A stretch of DNA of 64,000 nucleotides from Pseudomonas moraviensis (GTDB lineage: Bacteria > Pseudomonadota > Gammaproteobacteria > Pseudomonadales > Pseudomonadaceae). The stretch's first letter is position 1. Each line of letters opens with the position of its first letter. This document shows positions 51,206 to 58,793 of the stretch, piece by piece. The notes beneath the pieces are model-generated. The model searched no databases, was not told where the DNA came from, and was given only the letters and a program-made list of their open reading frames with translations. The translations under genes were made by a program, and so were the position numbers. The stretch covers positions 3,286,001-3,350,000 of the forward strand of contig NZ_LT629788.1 in the NCBI RefSeq assembly GCF_900105805.1. The letters run 5' to 3'.

Positions 51206-52395
51206 TGCACGACCCCTTGGCCTTTCAGGCGTTCGATATCGAGTTCAGTCAGGCCCAGCCCGGCCAGAATAGCGTCGGTGTGCTGGCCCAGTTTCGGCCC
51301 GGACCAGTTCACCCCGCCGGGGGTCTCCGAGAGCTTGGGGACGATGCCGGGCATCTTCACCGTTGCGCCGCCGGGCAGCTCGGCATTGAGCAGCATTTCC
51401 CGCGCCTGATAGTGCGGATCGGCGACGATGTCGGCCACCGAGTAGATGCGCCCGGCCGGCACTTCGGCGGCTTCGAGGGCGGCCAGAACTTCGTCGATCG
51501 GCAGGCTGCTGGTCCAGTGGGTGATGGCCGCATCGAGCAATCCGCTCTTGGCGGCGCGGCCGTCGTTGTGAGCAAATTCCTCTGCATCGGCCAGATCGGC
51601 GCGGCCGATGGTGTGCATCAAGCGCTTGTAGATCGGGTCGCTGTTGCCGGCGATCACCACGTAGGCACCGTCGGCGGTGAGGTAAGTGTTGGAGGGCGCG
51701 ATACCCGGCAAGGCGCCGCCGCTGCGTTCGCGGACATGACCAAGCATGTCGTATTCCGGCACCAGACTTTCCATGACGTTGAACACGCTTTCGGCCAGCG
51801 ACACATCGACAATCTGCCCGCCGCCCTGCCCGGTCTTGACCCGCAACAACGACATCAGCGCGCCGATCACCGCGTGCAGCGAGGCGAGCGAATCGCCGAG
51901 GCTGACGCCGACCCGCGCCGGTGGCGAATCGGGATTGCCGGTGGTGTAGCGAATACCGCCCATGGCCTCGCCAATCGCACCGAAACCGGGACGGTCGCGG
52001 TACGGGCCGGTCTGGCCGTAGCCGGAGATACGCACCAGGGTCAGGTTCGGATTCAAGGCGTGCAGCACGTCCCAGCCCAGACCGAGTTTTTCCAGCGCGC
52101 CGGGGCGCAGATTTTCGATGATCACGTCGGCGTCGCCGGCCAGTTGCTTGACCAGTTCGATGCCTTCAGTAGATTTGAGGTTGAGTGCCAGGGATTTCTT
52201 GTTGCGCGATTGCAGGTACCACCACAGCGACGTGCCTTCGTGCAGCTTGCGCCATTTGCGCAGCGGGTCGCCCTGGCCCATGGCTTCGATCTTGATCACC
52301 TCGGCGCCGAACTCGGCAAGCATGCGCGCGGCAAACGGCGCGGCGATCAGGGCGCCGATCTCGATCACTTTGATTGCACTCAAAGGGGCAGTCAT
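51202..52395 (-). CDS. CaiB/BaiF family CoA-transferase
   Basis: A 398-residue family III CoA-transferase. The N-terminus LSAIKVIEIGALIAAPFAARMLAEFGAEVIKIE is the family start, and KSLALNLKSTEGIELV, ADVIIENLRPGALEKLGLG and GYGQTGPYRDRPGFG carry the conserved Asp and acyl-binding features. With an HMG-CoA lyase in the same operon it is a good candidate for activating free 3-hydroxy-3-methylglutarate or a similar dicarboxylate by transferring CoA. The ATG at 52395 is preferred over a start 12 codons upstream. Confidence 0.9.
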   Translation of the reverse strand: MTAPLSAIKVIEIGALIAAPFAARMLAEFGAEVIKIEAMGQGDPLRKWRKLHEGTSLWWYLQSRNKKSLALNLKSTEGIELVKQLAGDADVIIENLRPGALEKLGLGWDVLHALNPNLTLVRISGYGQTGPYRDRPGFGAIGEAMGGIRYTTGNPDSPPARVGVSLGDSLASLHAVIGALMSLLRVKTGQGGGQIVDVSLAESVFNVMESLVPEYDMLGHVRERSGGALPGIAPSNTYLTADGAYVVIAGNSDPIYKRLMHTIGRADLADAEEFAHNDGRAAKSGLLDAAITHWTSSLPIDEVLAALEAAEVPAGRIYSVADIVADPHYQAREMLLNAELPGGATVKMPGIVPKLSETPGGVNWSGPKLGQHTDAILAGLGLTELDIERLKGQGVVQ

Positions 52396-52528
52396 CGCGG
52401 TGTACCTCTTGTTCTTGGAATAGGTGGCCAAGGCTAGAGGAACGATGATTGGACAATCCAGCCGTCTCTCGGCAATGAGCGTTCGCGAAATGCGAATGCT
52501 CCAGAAAGTTTCGGTGACCTCAGGTCAG

Positions 52529-52620
52529 CCATCGCGAGCAGGCTCACTCCTACAGGTTTTGCGTCGCCCACAGATTTGAGTTCACCCAGATCCCCTGTAG
52601 GAGCGAGCCTGCTCGCGAAG
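52529..52620. repeat. REP pair of mixed types
   Basis: A CTCCTACA-type copy (CATCGCGAGCAGGCTCACTC) faces a hybrid copy (GTAGGAGCGAGCCTGCTCGC) over about 45 nt, between the CoA transferase and LysR genes. Confidence 0.85.
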
Positions 52621-52643
52621 AGGCCATCAGCCGCAATGAAGAT

Positions 52644-53549
52644 CTACGGCGCACGCAAATGCTCAAACAACATTCGGCTCACCGGCGACAATCCCGCTTC
52701 ATCGCGCACCACTACTATCAGCGCACGGTCCGACCAGGCATCGGTCAGCGGCACCGCCCGCAATCCCAGCGCCTGACCAAACAACTCATAGGCTCGCTGC
52801 GGCAGAATGCCGATGCCCATGTTCGCCTGCACCATCCGGCACACCGCATCGAATCCCGGCACATGAATGCGGATGCGCAGAACTTTGCCGGCCTGTCGCG
52901 CCGCCGCATGGGTGCGCATGTTGATCGAACTGGCCGCGTGCAAACCGACGTAGTCACTGTCGAGAGTTTCGTGGAAGGTCACCGATTCGCGCGTCGCCAA
53001 CGGATGCTCCGGGAGCATCACCACCACCAGTTTGTCCTGGCGGTACAACACGCTGTGCAGGCCTTTGGTATCGCTGTCATCGGAACAGATGCCGAGGTCC
53101 GCGACACCATCGAGCACGCCCTGAATCACCCCGGCGCTAGGCCTTTCTTCAAGGTCGGTCTTGACCTGCGGATGCTGCGCAGAGAAGTCACGCAAGTCTT
53201 CGGGCAGAAACTGAATGATTGCTGAAAGATTGGCCAGCATGCGCACGTAACCGCGCACCCCGTGGCTGTGCTCACCCAGCTCCAGGCCCATTTTTTCCAC
53301 GTTGAAAAGCATCTGCCGCGCATGGTGCAGCAGGGTTTCACCGGCCGCGGTGAGGACCATGCCTTTGGCCTGGCGCACGAACAGTGCGATGCCCAGCGCC
53401 TCCTCCAATTCCATCAGACGCTTGCTCGCCGCCGACACCGCAATGGCTTCGCGCGCAGCCGCACGGGTCAGCGTGCCTTCCTCGTGGACGGCGACAAAAA
53501 GTTGCAGGGTGATCAGGTCGAGGCGGCGGATCAGGTTTTTTTGCAGCAT
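52644..53549 (-). CDS. LysR-family transcriptional regulator
   Basis: A 301-residue LTTR. The N-terminal helix-turn-helix spans about residues 10-68 (LFVAVHEEGTLTRAAAREAI, AASKRLMELEEALG), and an effector-binding domain covers the rest. The ATG at 53549 gives the standard start LQKNLIRRLDLITLQLFV; the longer frame to 53630 is rejected. It lies upstream of the CoA transferase operon on the same strand, with a REP pair in between. It probably controls that operon, but LTTRs are usually divergent from their targets, so this is an inference. Confidence 0.88.
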   Translation of the reverse strand: MLQKNLIRRLDLITLQLFVAVHEEGTLTRAAAREAIAVSAASKRLMELEEALGIALFVRQAKGMVLTAAGETLLHHARQMLFNVEKMGLELGEHSHGVRGYVRMLANLSAIIQFLPEDLRDFSAQHPQVKTDLEERPSAGVIQGVLDGVADLGICSDDSDTKGLHSVLYRQDKLVVVMLPEHPLATRESVTFHETLDSDYVGLHAASSINMRTHAAARQAGKVLRIRIHVPGFDAVCRMVQANMGIGILPQRAYELFGQALGLRAVPLTDAWSDRALIVVVRDEAGLSPVSRMLFEHLRAP

Positions 53550-53610
53550 GGGAGACTCGAAGACAGGTTCATTCGAGTCGGCAGGATAGCCCGGTTTTAC
53601 CTGTGCCTGC

Positions 53611-54921
53611 TCAAAGGCCAGTGCTGTCACGGCGTTTCGTCGCAGAGGCGGTCAGCAAGCGGACCAACTTCGCGCTGTCGTCCTTGCGACCCAACACCAG
53701 GATCGAAGAGCCTTGCGCACAGGCATCGATGGCGGGCCACGAAATATCCTTCGCGCCGTCGACATCGAAACAATCATCCTCCGCGCCGTCAACCAGAAAG
53801 CCCGCCGTCAGCAAGCCACGCGTGCTGCCCGAGGTCTGTCCGACCGCAACGATCCGTTGGCCATCGATATCGTCCAGCGCGAAACCCGCTTGCCATTGCC
53901 TGAGGTCCAGTGCCCCTGTCGCTGGGGTGATCACAGGATTTTTGCGATTGAACGTTTCATCCATCGCACCGGTGTAAGTGATACCGCTGATGAACGCATG
54001 TTGAAGTTTCTCACCTTCAGATGACTCGACCGCCGAACCAAGCAGGAGCAGGCGCGCTGCCGTTTGCACAACAATCTCCGCCACGCTGCTTTCAAGCGGC
54101 TTGCCATCCCGTTGGATATTCAGCAGCAAAATCCCCTCGTCGCCGAATGCTTTTGCGAGGTTGCCGCTGTGATCGAACGCCATGACCAATCCCTGGTTGG
54201 TTATTTCTGTTTTGCCGTGCACAAGAATCAGCCCACTGCCGAGCTGGACGATCCCGAGCAAGGAAATGGCCACCCTCGGCAGGGTCAGGGGCATCCAGCC
54301 GTTGGCAGCGAACGTCAAATCGTCCGAGCCGTCGAAATGCAGCCGCGTGAGCAAGCCACTGCCCTTTTGCGAGGTGACAAACAGCAGTCTGTCCGGCTCG
54401 GTCACCTGTGGAACAGATTTCGCCAGAATCAGATGCCCATGCGTGGCACCGCCCAGCGATGGAATACGCATGGGCACAATCCGATAGCCGCTCCGGTCGC
54501 CGCCGAACTCGATGTCCGGCGAGCCGTCGGGGGAAAACCGGGCGATGACTTGCTGGTATTCCAAAGCCTTGTCTGTGACCACGCCGACCACACCGCACAT
54601 CCAGATCCGTCCGAGCGCATCAACGATCAAGGATCCGCCTTGCGATAGCAGGCCGGTACCGAACTGGCCGCAGAGATAGCCGCCATCACCAAAGGCCGGA
54701 TCCGGATTTCCATTGCCATCCAGACGCGCGAGGCCGTAGTACGAATGGCCCGACTGCTCGACCGTTGCGCTGACCATGATCTGCCCCGACGGGGTGATCG
54801 CCACGCCTCTGCCAATGGTTTTGCTCGCGCCGGGAAATTCGAGCGTTCGTTGCCCAAACAGCTCATCGAGCTCCCCGGCTGACTGCGCGTTTGGTGAGTT
54901 TGCCGCGGCGGAGTTCGACAT
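53611..54921 (-). CDS. Delta-60 repeat protein
   Basis: A 436-residue protein built of delta-60-type repeats, recognisable as LARLDGNGNPDPAFGDGGYL near residues 60-80 with weaker copies (ARFSPDGSPDIEFGGDR, AFDHSGNLAKAFGDEGILLL). Each unit of about 55-60 residues contains a Gly-Asp rich turn of the beta-propeller kind. No Sec signal is seen, and the N-terminus is Ser/Ala/Asn-rich. The function of such proteins is unknown; a role in the cell surface or as a secreted protein is possible. It is divergent from an Ig-like repeat protein, with a lux-box-like palindrome between them. Confidence 0.72.
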   Translation of the reverse strand: MSNSAAANSPNAQSAGELDELFGQRTLEFPGASKTIGRGVAITPSGQIMVSATVEQSGHSYYGLARLDGNGNPDPAFGDGGYLCGQFGTGLLSQGGSLIVDALGRIWMCGVVGVVTDKALEYQQVIARFSPDGSPDIEFGGDRSGYRIVPMRIPSLGGATHGHLILAKSVPQVTEPDRLLFVTSQKGSGLLTRLHFDGSDDLTFAANGWMPLTLPRVAISLLGIVQLGSGLILVHGKTEITNQGLVMAFDHSGNLAKAFGDEGILLLNIQRDGKPLESSVAEIVVQTAARLLLLGSAVESSEGEKLQHAFISGITYTGAMDETFNRKNPVITPATGALDLRQWQAGFALDDIDGQRIVAVGQTSGSTRGLLTAGFLVDGAEDDCFDVDGAKDISWPAIDACAQGSSILVLGRKDDSAKLVRLLTASATKRRDSTGL

Positions 54922-55052
54922 GTTCGTATGCTCTTGAAGAGATCGACTCGATCCCCTTGTCCGGAGCATTCGACCTGAAGAAGCCATTGCAGACAACTGA
55001 CATAAATGACAGTTTTTCAGAAGAAAACGAAATTACTCACCGATCAAAAAAG

Positions 55053-55079
55053 CCTGAAGAACTGGTAGTTCTTACAGGT
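55053..55079. promoter_or_regulatory. lux-box-like palindrome between the delta-60 and Ig-like genes
   Basis: CCTG-A-AGAACT-GGT-AGTTCT-TA-CAGG forms a near-perfect dyad at 55053-55078. Positions 55060-55079 fit NNCT-N12-AGNN, the general pattern of LuxR-family boxes, and read CTGGTAG/CTGTAAG, like Las/Rhl-type sites. It lies in the 218-bp divergent gap, 61 bp before the plus-strand start. No luxI or luxR gene is in the window. Confidence 0.5.
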
Positions 55080-55139
55080 TCTAAGTCAGGCACGTCATGC
55101 CAACCTCAGCGTTCATATCCGCCGTAGACGAGAAGAACG

Positions 55140-55817
55140 ATGAGCACTCGCGACGAGCAAATTTCACAACCGCCACCGGCCCCGACCATCACCTATCCAG
55201 AACAGGGCAGCACGACCGGGCCTGCAACACTGTTGCTCGGCAGCGGCATACCCGATGCGCTTGTGCAGGTCTGGAACATTGAAAATACCCATTCGCTCGG
55301 CGCAGGAAAGGTCAGCGCAAATGGACGATGGGCATTCAGCATCAGCGGCGCTCAGGCTCAGGGCCAGCAAAGGATTCACGCACACCAGACATACGCAGGC
55401 AACACGTCGCAATGGAGTGACGAGCGCGCATATGAGGTGCGACTGCGGCCCGCCATCGACGTCCCGCTCGTTCTCGAACCGATAGAGGGAGCACAGGTTG
55501 CCGCGCCTCCGGTGTTTTCGGGAGATGTCACACGGGCCGAAGGTTTCGTCAGTATTTTCGATCTGGACACCGGCCTGGAGATTGCCCGGGCCCGGGTCGA
55601 AAGCGACCGAAAATGGGCAACCCCGGCTGAGCACCGCTTGCCCGTCGGGCAGTACCGGATATCCGCTGTTCACAACATTGCCGGCGAAACTTCAGATTGG
55701 GGCCGTGTGCGGACATTTACCGTCGCGGCACGAACAGGCGATGAACTGCTCGGCGTCGCTCGCCTTCGCGCCCTCACTCAAAACGCATTACGGAAAATCT
55801 CTTCGATCTGGCGTTGA
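55140..55817 (+). CDS. Ig-like tandem repeat protein
   Basis: A 225-residue protein with two related units of about 90 residues: residues 16-105 (PTITYPEQGSTTGPATLLLG, WAFSISGAQ) and 108-200 (PLVLEPIEGAQVAAPPVFSG, RTFTVAA). The pattern PxI..P..G, VQVWN, NGRWAFS/DRKWATP and a final RTFTV strand fits bacterial Ig-like folds. No signal peptide is visible. The C-terminus overlaps the convergent alcohol dehydrogenase gene by 40 bp. Function unknown; the paired delta-60 gene suggests a shared surface or secreted role. Confidence 0.7.
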   Translation: MSTRDEQISQPPPAPTITYPEQGSTTGPATLLLGSGIPDALVQVWNIENTHSLGAGKVSANGRWAFSISGAQAQGQQRIHAHQTYAGNTSQWSDERAYEVRLRPAIDVPLVLEPIEGAQVAAPPVFSGDVTRAEGFVSIFDLDTGLEIARARVESDRKWATPAEHRLPVGQYRISAVHNIAGETSDWGRVRTFTVAARTGDELLGVARLRALTQNALRKISSIWR

Positions 55818-56926
55818 TCCGCCGCTCGCGGATTGGTCAGTCCGCAGGCGTCTTTCAAGGCATTGGCGGCGAGCACCGGGATGTCGCTGAGCTTCGCGCC
55901 CAGCTCACGCAGTCCGCCGGGAATCTCGACGTCTTTGGCGAGGCTGCGAATGGCATGGATCGCCGCTTGCGCACCCTCCTCCGCGCTGAAACCACGAATA
56001 TCCGCGCCCATGGCGTGAGCGACATCCCTGAGTCGATCAGCACAGACCAGCGCATTGAAGCTCTGCACATGCGGCAACAGTACGGCGTTGCACACGCCGT
56101 GGGGCAAGTCATAGTAGCCGCCCAGTTGATGCGCCATGGCGTGGACGAAACCCAGCGACGCATTATTGAAGGCCATACCGGCGAGGAACTGCGCGTAAGC
56201 CATGTTCTCCCGCGCCGCCAGGTCGCTGCCGTCGCGCACGGCCAGGCGCAGGTTGCTGCTGATCAGGCTCATGGCCTTCAGCGCGCAAGCGTCGGTGATC
56301 GGGTTGGCGGCGGTCGAAACGTAGGCTTCGATGGCGTGGGTCAGTGCGTCCATGCCAGTGGCGGCGGTCAGGCCCTTGGGCATCGCAACCATCAACTCCG
56401 GGTCGTTGACCGACAGCAGCGGCGTGACGTTGCGGTCGACGATGGCCATTTTCACGTGGCGCGATTCGTCGGTGATGATGCAGAAGCGAGTCATCTCGCT
56501 GGCAGTACCGGCGGTGGTGTTGATCGCGACCAGAGGCAATTGCGGCTTGCTCGAGCGATCGACGCCTTCGTAATCGCCGATCTGCCCGCCATTGGTCGCG
56601 CACAGGGCAATGCCCTTGGCGCAATCGTGCGGCGAGCCGCCGCCCAGTGACACGACAAAATCACAGTGGCTTTCCTTCAACAGCCCCAGACCCGATTCGA
56701 CATTGGCCGTGCTCGGGTTCGGTCTGGCGCCATCGAAGATCACCGAATCGATGTCCTGCATCGCCAGTTTCTCGGCGATCATTGCGGCCACGCCGGCCTT
56801 GGCCAGCCCGCTGTCGGTGACGATCAGCGCCTTGCGAAAGCCATAATTGCGAATCGCGAGCATCGCTTCATCGAGGCAGCCGCTGCCCATGATGTTGACC
56901 GCCGGAATGAAGAAGGTGCTGCTCAT
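55778..56926 (-). CDS. yiaY: Iron-containing alcohol dehydrogenase (YiaY-like)
   Basis: A 382-residue group III alcohol dehydrogenase. It carries the NAD-binding segment VVSLGGGSPHDCAKGIA near residue 95 and the metal-ligand motifs GMDALTHAIEAYVS near 194 and FVHAMAHQLGGYYDLPHGVCNA near 262-285. Length and motifs place it with YiaY/AdhB-type enzymes acting on primary alcohols or lactaldehyde, with Fe2+. The start at 56926 (MSSTFFIPAVNI) has GGAGAC upstream and matches the family; the frame to 57169 runs into intergenic sequence. It stands alone, facing the Ig-like gene. Confidence 0.88.
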   Translation of the reverse strand: MSSTFFIPAVNIMGSGCLDEAMLAIRNYGFRKALIVTDSGLAKAGVAAMIAEKLAMQDIDSVIFDGARPNPSTANVESGLGLLKESHCDFVVSLGGGSPHDCAKGIALCATNGGQIGDYEGVDRSSKPQLPLVAINTTAGTASEMTRFCIITDESRHVKMAIVDRNVTPLLSVNDPELMVAMPKGLTAATGMDALTHAIEAYVSTAANPITDACALKAMSLISSNLRLAVRDGSDLAARENMAYAQFLAGMAFNNASLGFVHAMAHQLGGYYDLPHGVCNAVLLPHVQSFNALVCADRLRDVAHAMGADIRGFSAEEGAQAAIHAIRSLAKDVEIPGGLRELGAKLSDIPVLAANALKDACGLTNPRAADQRQIEEIFRNAF

Positions 56927-57080
56927 CGTGTGTCTCCTGACTGGAGCCGGATCGACTGCCTCGATTCGGCGGGTGCACACAGCATCGACCGATCGGTCAC
57001 CAGCAATGTTGATCTGGCTCAATGTCCGCTCGTGATAAAGTCGCCGTCCATCTGCCCTTTGTTTTGAGACCGCCCACGCA

Positions 57081-58100
57081 ATGACCGATTTTCTCAATGT
57101 CGACGCCACCCTCGAAGACTGGAGTGCCCTGCGCACCACGACCGCTTTCAGCGGTTTGCTGGTGGGCAACGGCGCCAGTCGCGCGGTATGGGATGACTTC
57201 GGCTACGACTCGCTGTTCGAAAACGCCCGTACGGTCGAAGAGAAACCGCTGAGCCCATCGGAACTGGCAGTATTCGACGCGCTGCAAACCCGCAGCTTCG
57301 AGCAAGTGCTGGGCGCCCTGAAAACCACCAGCCGGGTCAACAAGGCCCTGGCGGTCAGCTCGGCGGCGCCGCGCAATCGCTATTACGCGATCAAGGAAGC
57401 GCTGATCAACACCGTGCACGCGGTGCACATCCCGTGGCGGCTGGTGCAGCCTTCGACGCTGACGGTGCTGAATGCAGAACTGGCGCGCTATCGCACGGTG
57501 TTCACCACCAACTACGACCTGCTCAACTATTGGGCGCTGCAACACCCGGGCGAAGCCATCGACGATCTGTTCAACGGCGCGGACGCCAGTTTCGACCTGA
57601 GCCAAAGCGCCACGGACAAACCGCGCCTGCTGTACCTGCACGGTGGTCTGCATCTGGTGCGCAATCAAGACGGCACCGCGCGCAAACTGACTTCGACCGA
57701 GGGCACTCTGCTCGGCAGTTTCGCGATCAACAATACGATCAAGACGCTGGATGACGTGCCGCTGTTCGTCACCGAAGGACCGAGCGCCGACAAGCTCAAG
57801 ACTATTCGCAGCTCGGATTATCTGTCGTTCTGCTATGAGCAGTTACTGGCCCATGGCGACAGCCTGTGCATCTTCGGCCATGCCTTGGGCGAGCAGGATG
57901 CGCATCTGGTACGCGCGCTGCGGTTGGCTAACCCGAAGTGCGTGGCGATCTCGATTTATCCGCGCAGCGCGGCGTTCATCCAGCATCAGAAGCGTCACTA
58001 CGCCAAGGTGTTTGAAGGTACCGGGGTTGAGTTGCGGTTTTTTGATGCCAAGAGCCATGCCCTCGGTGATCCGAAATTGTCGGTACCGGTTGAGGTTTGA
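57081..58100 (+). CDS. DUF4917 SIR2-like protein
   Basis: A 339-residue soluble protein. The early glycine motif LLVGNGASRAVWDDFGYDSL near residues 26-45, the segment VFTTNYDLLNYWAL near 146 and RLLYLHGGLHLV near 183 follow the order of SIR2-type NAD-binding folds. These match the DUF4917 family. SIR2-like domains of this group act as NAD-hydrolysing effectors in several phage defence systems, but DUF4917 itself has no established function. It stands alone, divergent from the alcohol dehydrogenase gene and followed by REP copies. The family call is from memory. Confidence 0.75.
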   Translation: MTDFLNVDATLEDWSALRTTTAFSGLLVGNGASRAVWDDFGYDSLFENARTVEEKPLSPSELAVFDALQTRSFEQVLGALKTTSRVNKALAVSSAAPRNRYYAIKEALINTVHAVHIPWRLVQPSTLTVLNAELARYRTVFTTNYDLLNYWALQHPGEAIDDLFNGADASFDLSQSATDKPRLLYLHGGLHLVRNQDGTARKLTSTEGTLLGSFAINNTIKTLDDVPLFVTEGPSADKLKTIRSSDYLSFCYEQLLAHGDSLCIFGHALGEQDAHLVRALRLANPKCVAISIYPRSAAFIQHQKRHYAKVFEGTGVELRFFDAKSHALGDPKLSVPVEV

Positions 58101-58119
58101 TATTGGCCGGGCTGACGCG

Positions 58120-58251
58120 TTCGCGAGCAGGCTCGCTCCCACAATGGAATGTATTCCAACTGTAGGAGTGAGCCTGCTCGCGATAGCGGTCCGACAGGCG
58201 ACATCTGAGTTGGATCTGATCGCCTCATCGCGAGCAGGCTCACTCCTACAA
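58120..58251. repeat. Three REP copies in a cluster
   Basis: One CTCCCACA-type copy near 58121-58142 faces a CTCCTACA-type copy near 58160-58183, and a second CTCCTACA-type copy lies near 58227-58251. They sit between the convergent DUF4917 and YegP-like genes. Confidence 0.9.
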
Positions 58252-58266
58252 GGGAATTCGGTGCCC

Positions 58267-58611
58267 TCAGAGCACAGGCACGGTCTTGTCCTTGATGACT
58301 GTGGTCGGGCCGTTGGCCTTCACGCTGGCGATGCCCTTGTCACAGGCGCCATCCGATGAATACGACTCGCTGCTGCCGATGATCTGGTGATTGGCCGCCT
58401 TGAGATTGAAGTAGGGATGGCCATCCCTGGTCGACTTTTTCTCGTAGCGCTCATCCAGCGGGCTGTTGCTCTGAACCGCAGCAATGCCGCCGTCGGCACC
58501 GGCGCGGGTGCTGTAGAGCTCGCTGGTCAGAATCGTTTCGGCATTCGCCGCTTTCAACACGAACCTGAATTGGCCGTTGCTGCTTTTGCTCACTTCGTAC
58601 CATCCGGACAT
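58267..58611 (-). CDS. YegP-like DUF1508 protein
   Basis: A 114-residue protein with two tandem DUF1508 units, near residues 5-50 (GWYEVSKSSNGQFRFVLKAA, ILTSELYSTRAGADGGIAAV) and 55-100 (YEKKSTRDGHPYFNLKAANH, GSSESYSSDGACDKGIASV). The repeated GxIxSSExYxSxxA pattern is characteristic. The family is small, cytoplasmic and of unknown function. It has its own ATG with GGAGGAACAG before it. Confidence 0.88.
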   Translation of the reverse strand: MSGWYEVSKSSNGQFRFVLKAANAETILTSELYSTRAGADGGIAAVQSNSPLDERYEKKSTRDGHPYFNLKAANHQIIGSSESYSSDGACDKGIASVKANGPTTVIKDKTVPVL

Positions 58612-58691
58612 GCCTGTTCCTCCTTGGGGGCGATTGCGAGATCTCGCGCTTCAGAGTAAAGACCAGCACCTGCGATCTGTCGCCTGAGCCG

Positions 58692-58790
58692 ACTGCAAGC
58701 TGCAAGCTGCAAGAAAAAGCAGGATCACCCAAATCAGGCACACCAGCGTCATGCTTCACTTGCAGCTTGCCGCTTGAAGCTTGCAGCTGC
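58692..58790. repeat. GCAAGCTGCAAGC-type inverted repeat pair
   Basis: CTGCAAGCTGCAAGCTGCAA (from 58692) and a degenerate complement CTTGCAGCTTGCCGCTTGAA with AGCTTGCAGCTGC (58758-58790) enclose about 45 nt. It lies between the YegP-like gene and the methyltransferase gene. The motif recurs in Pseudomonas intergenic DNA. Confidence 0.75.
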
Positions 58791-58793
58791 CTC

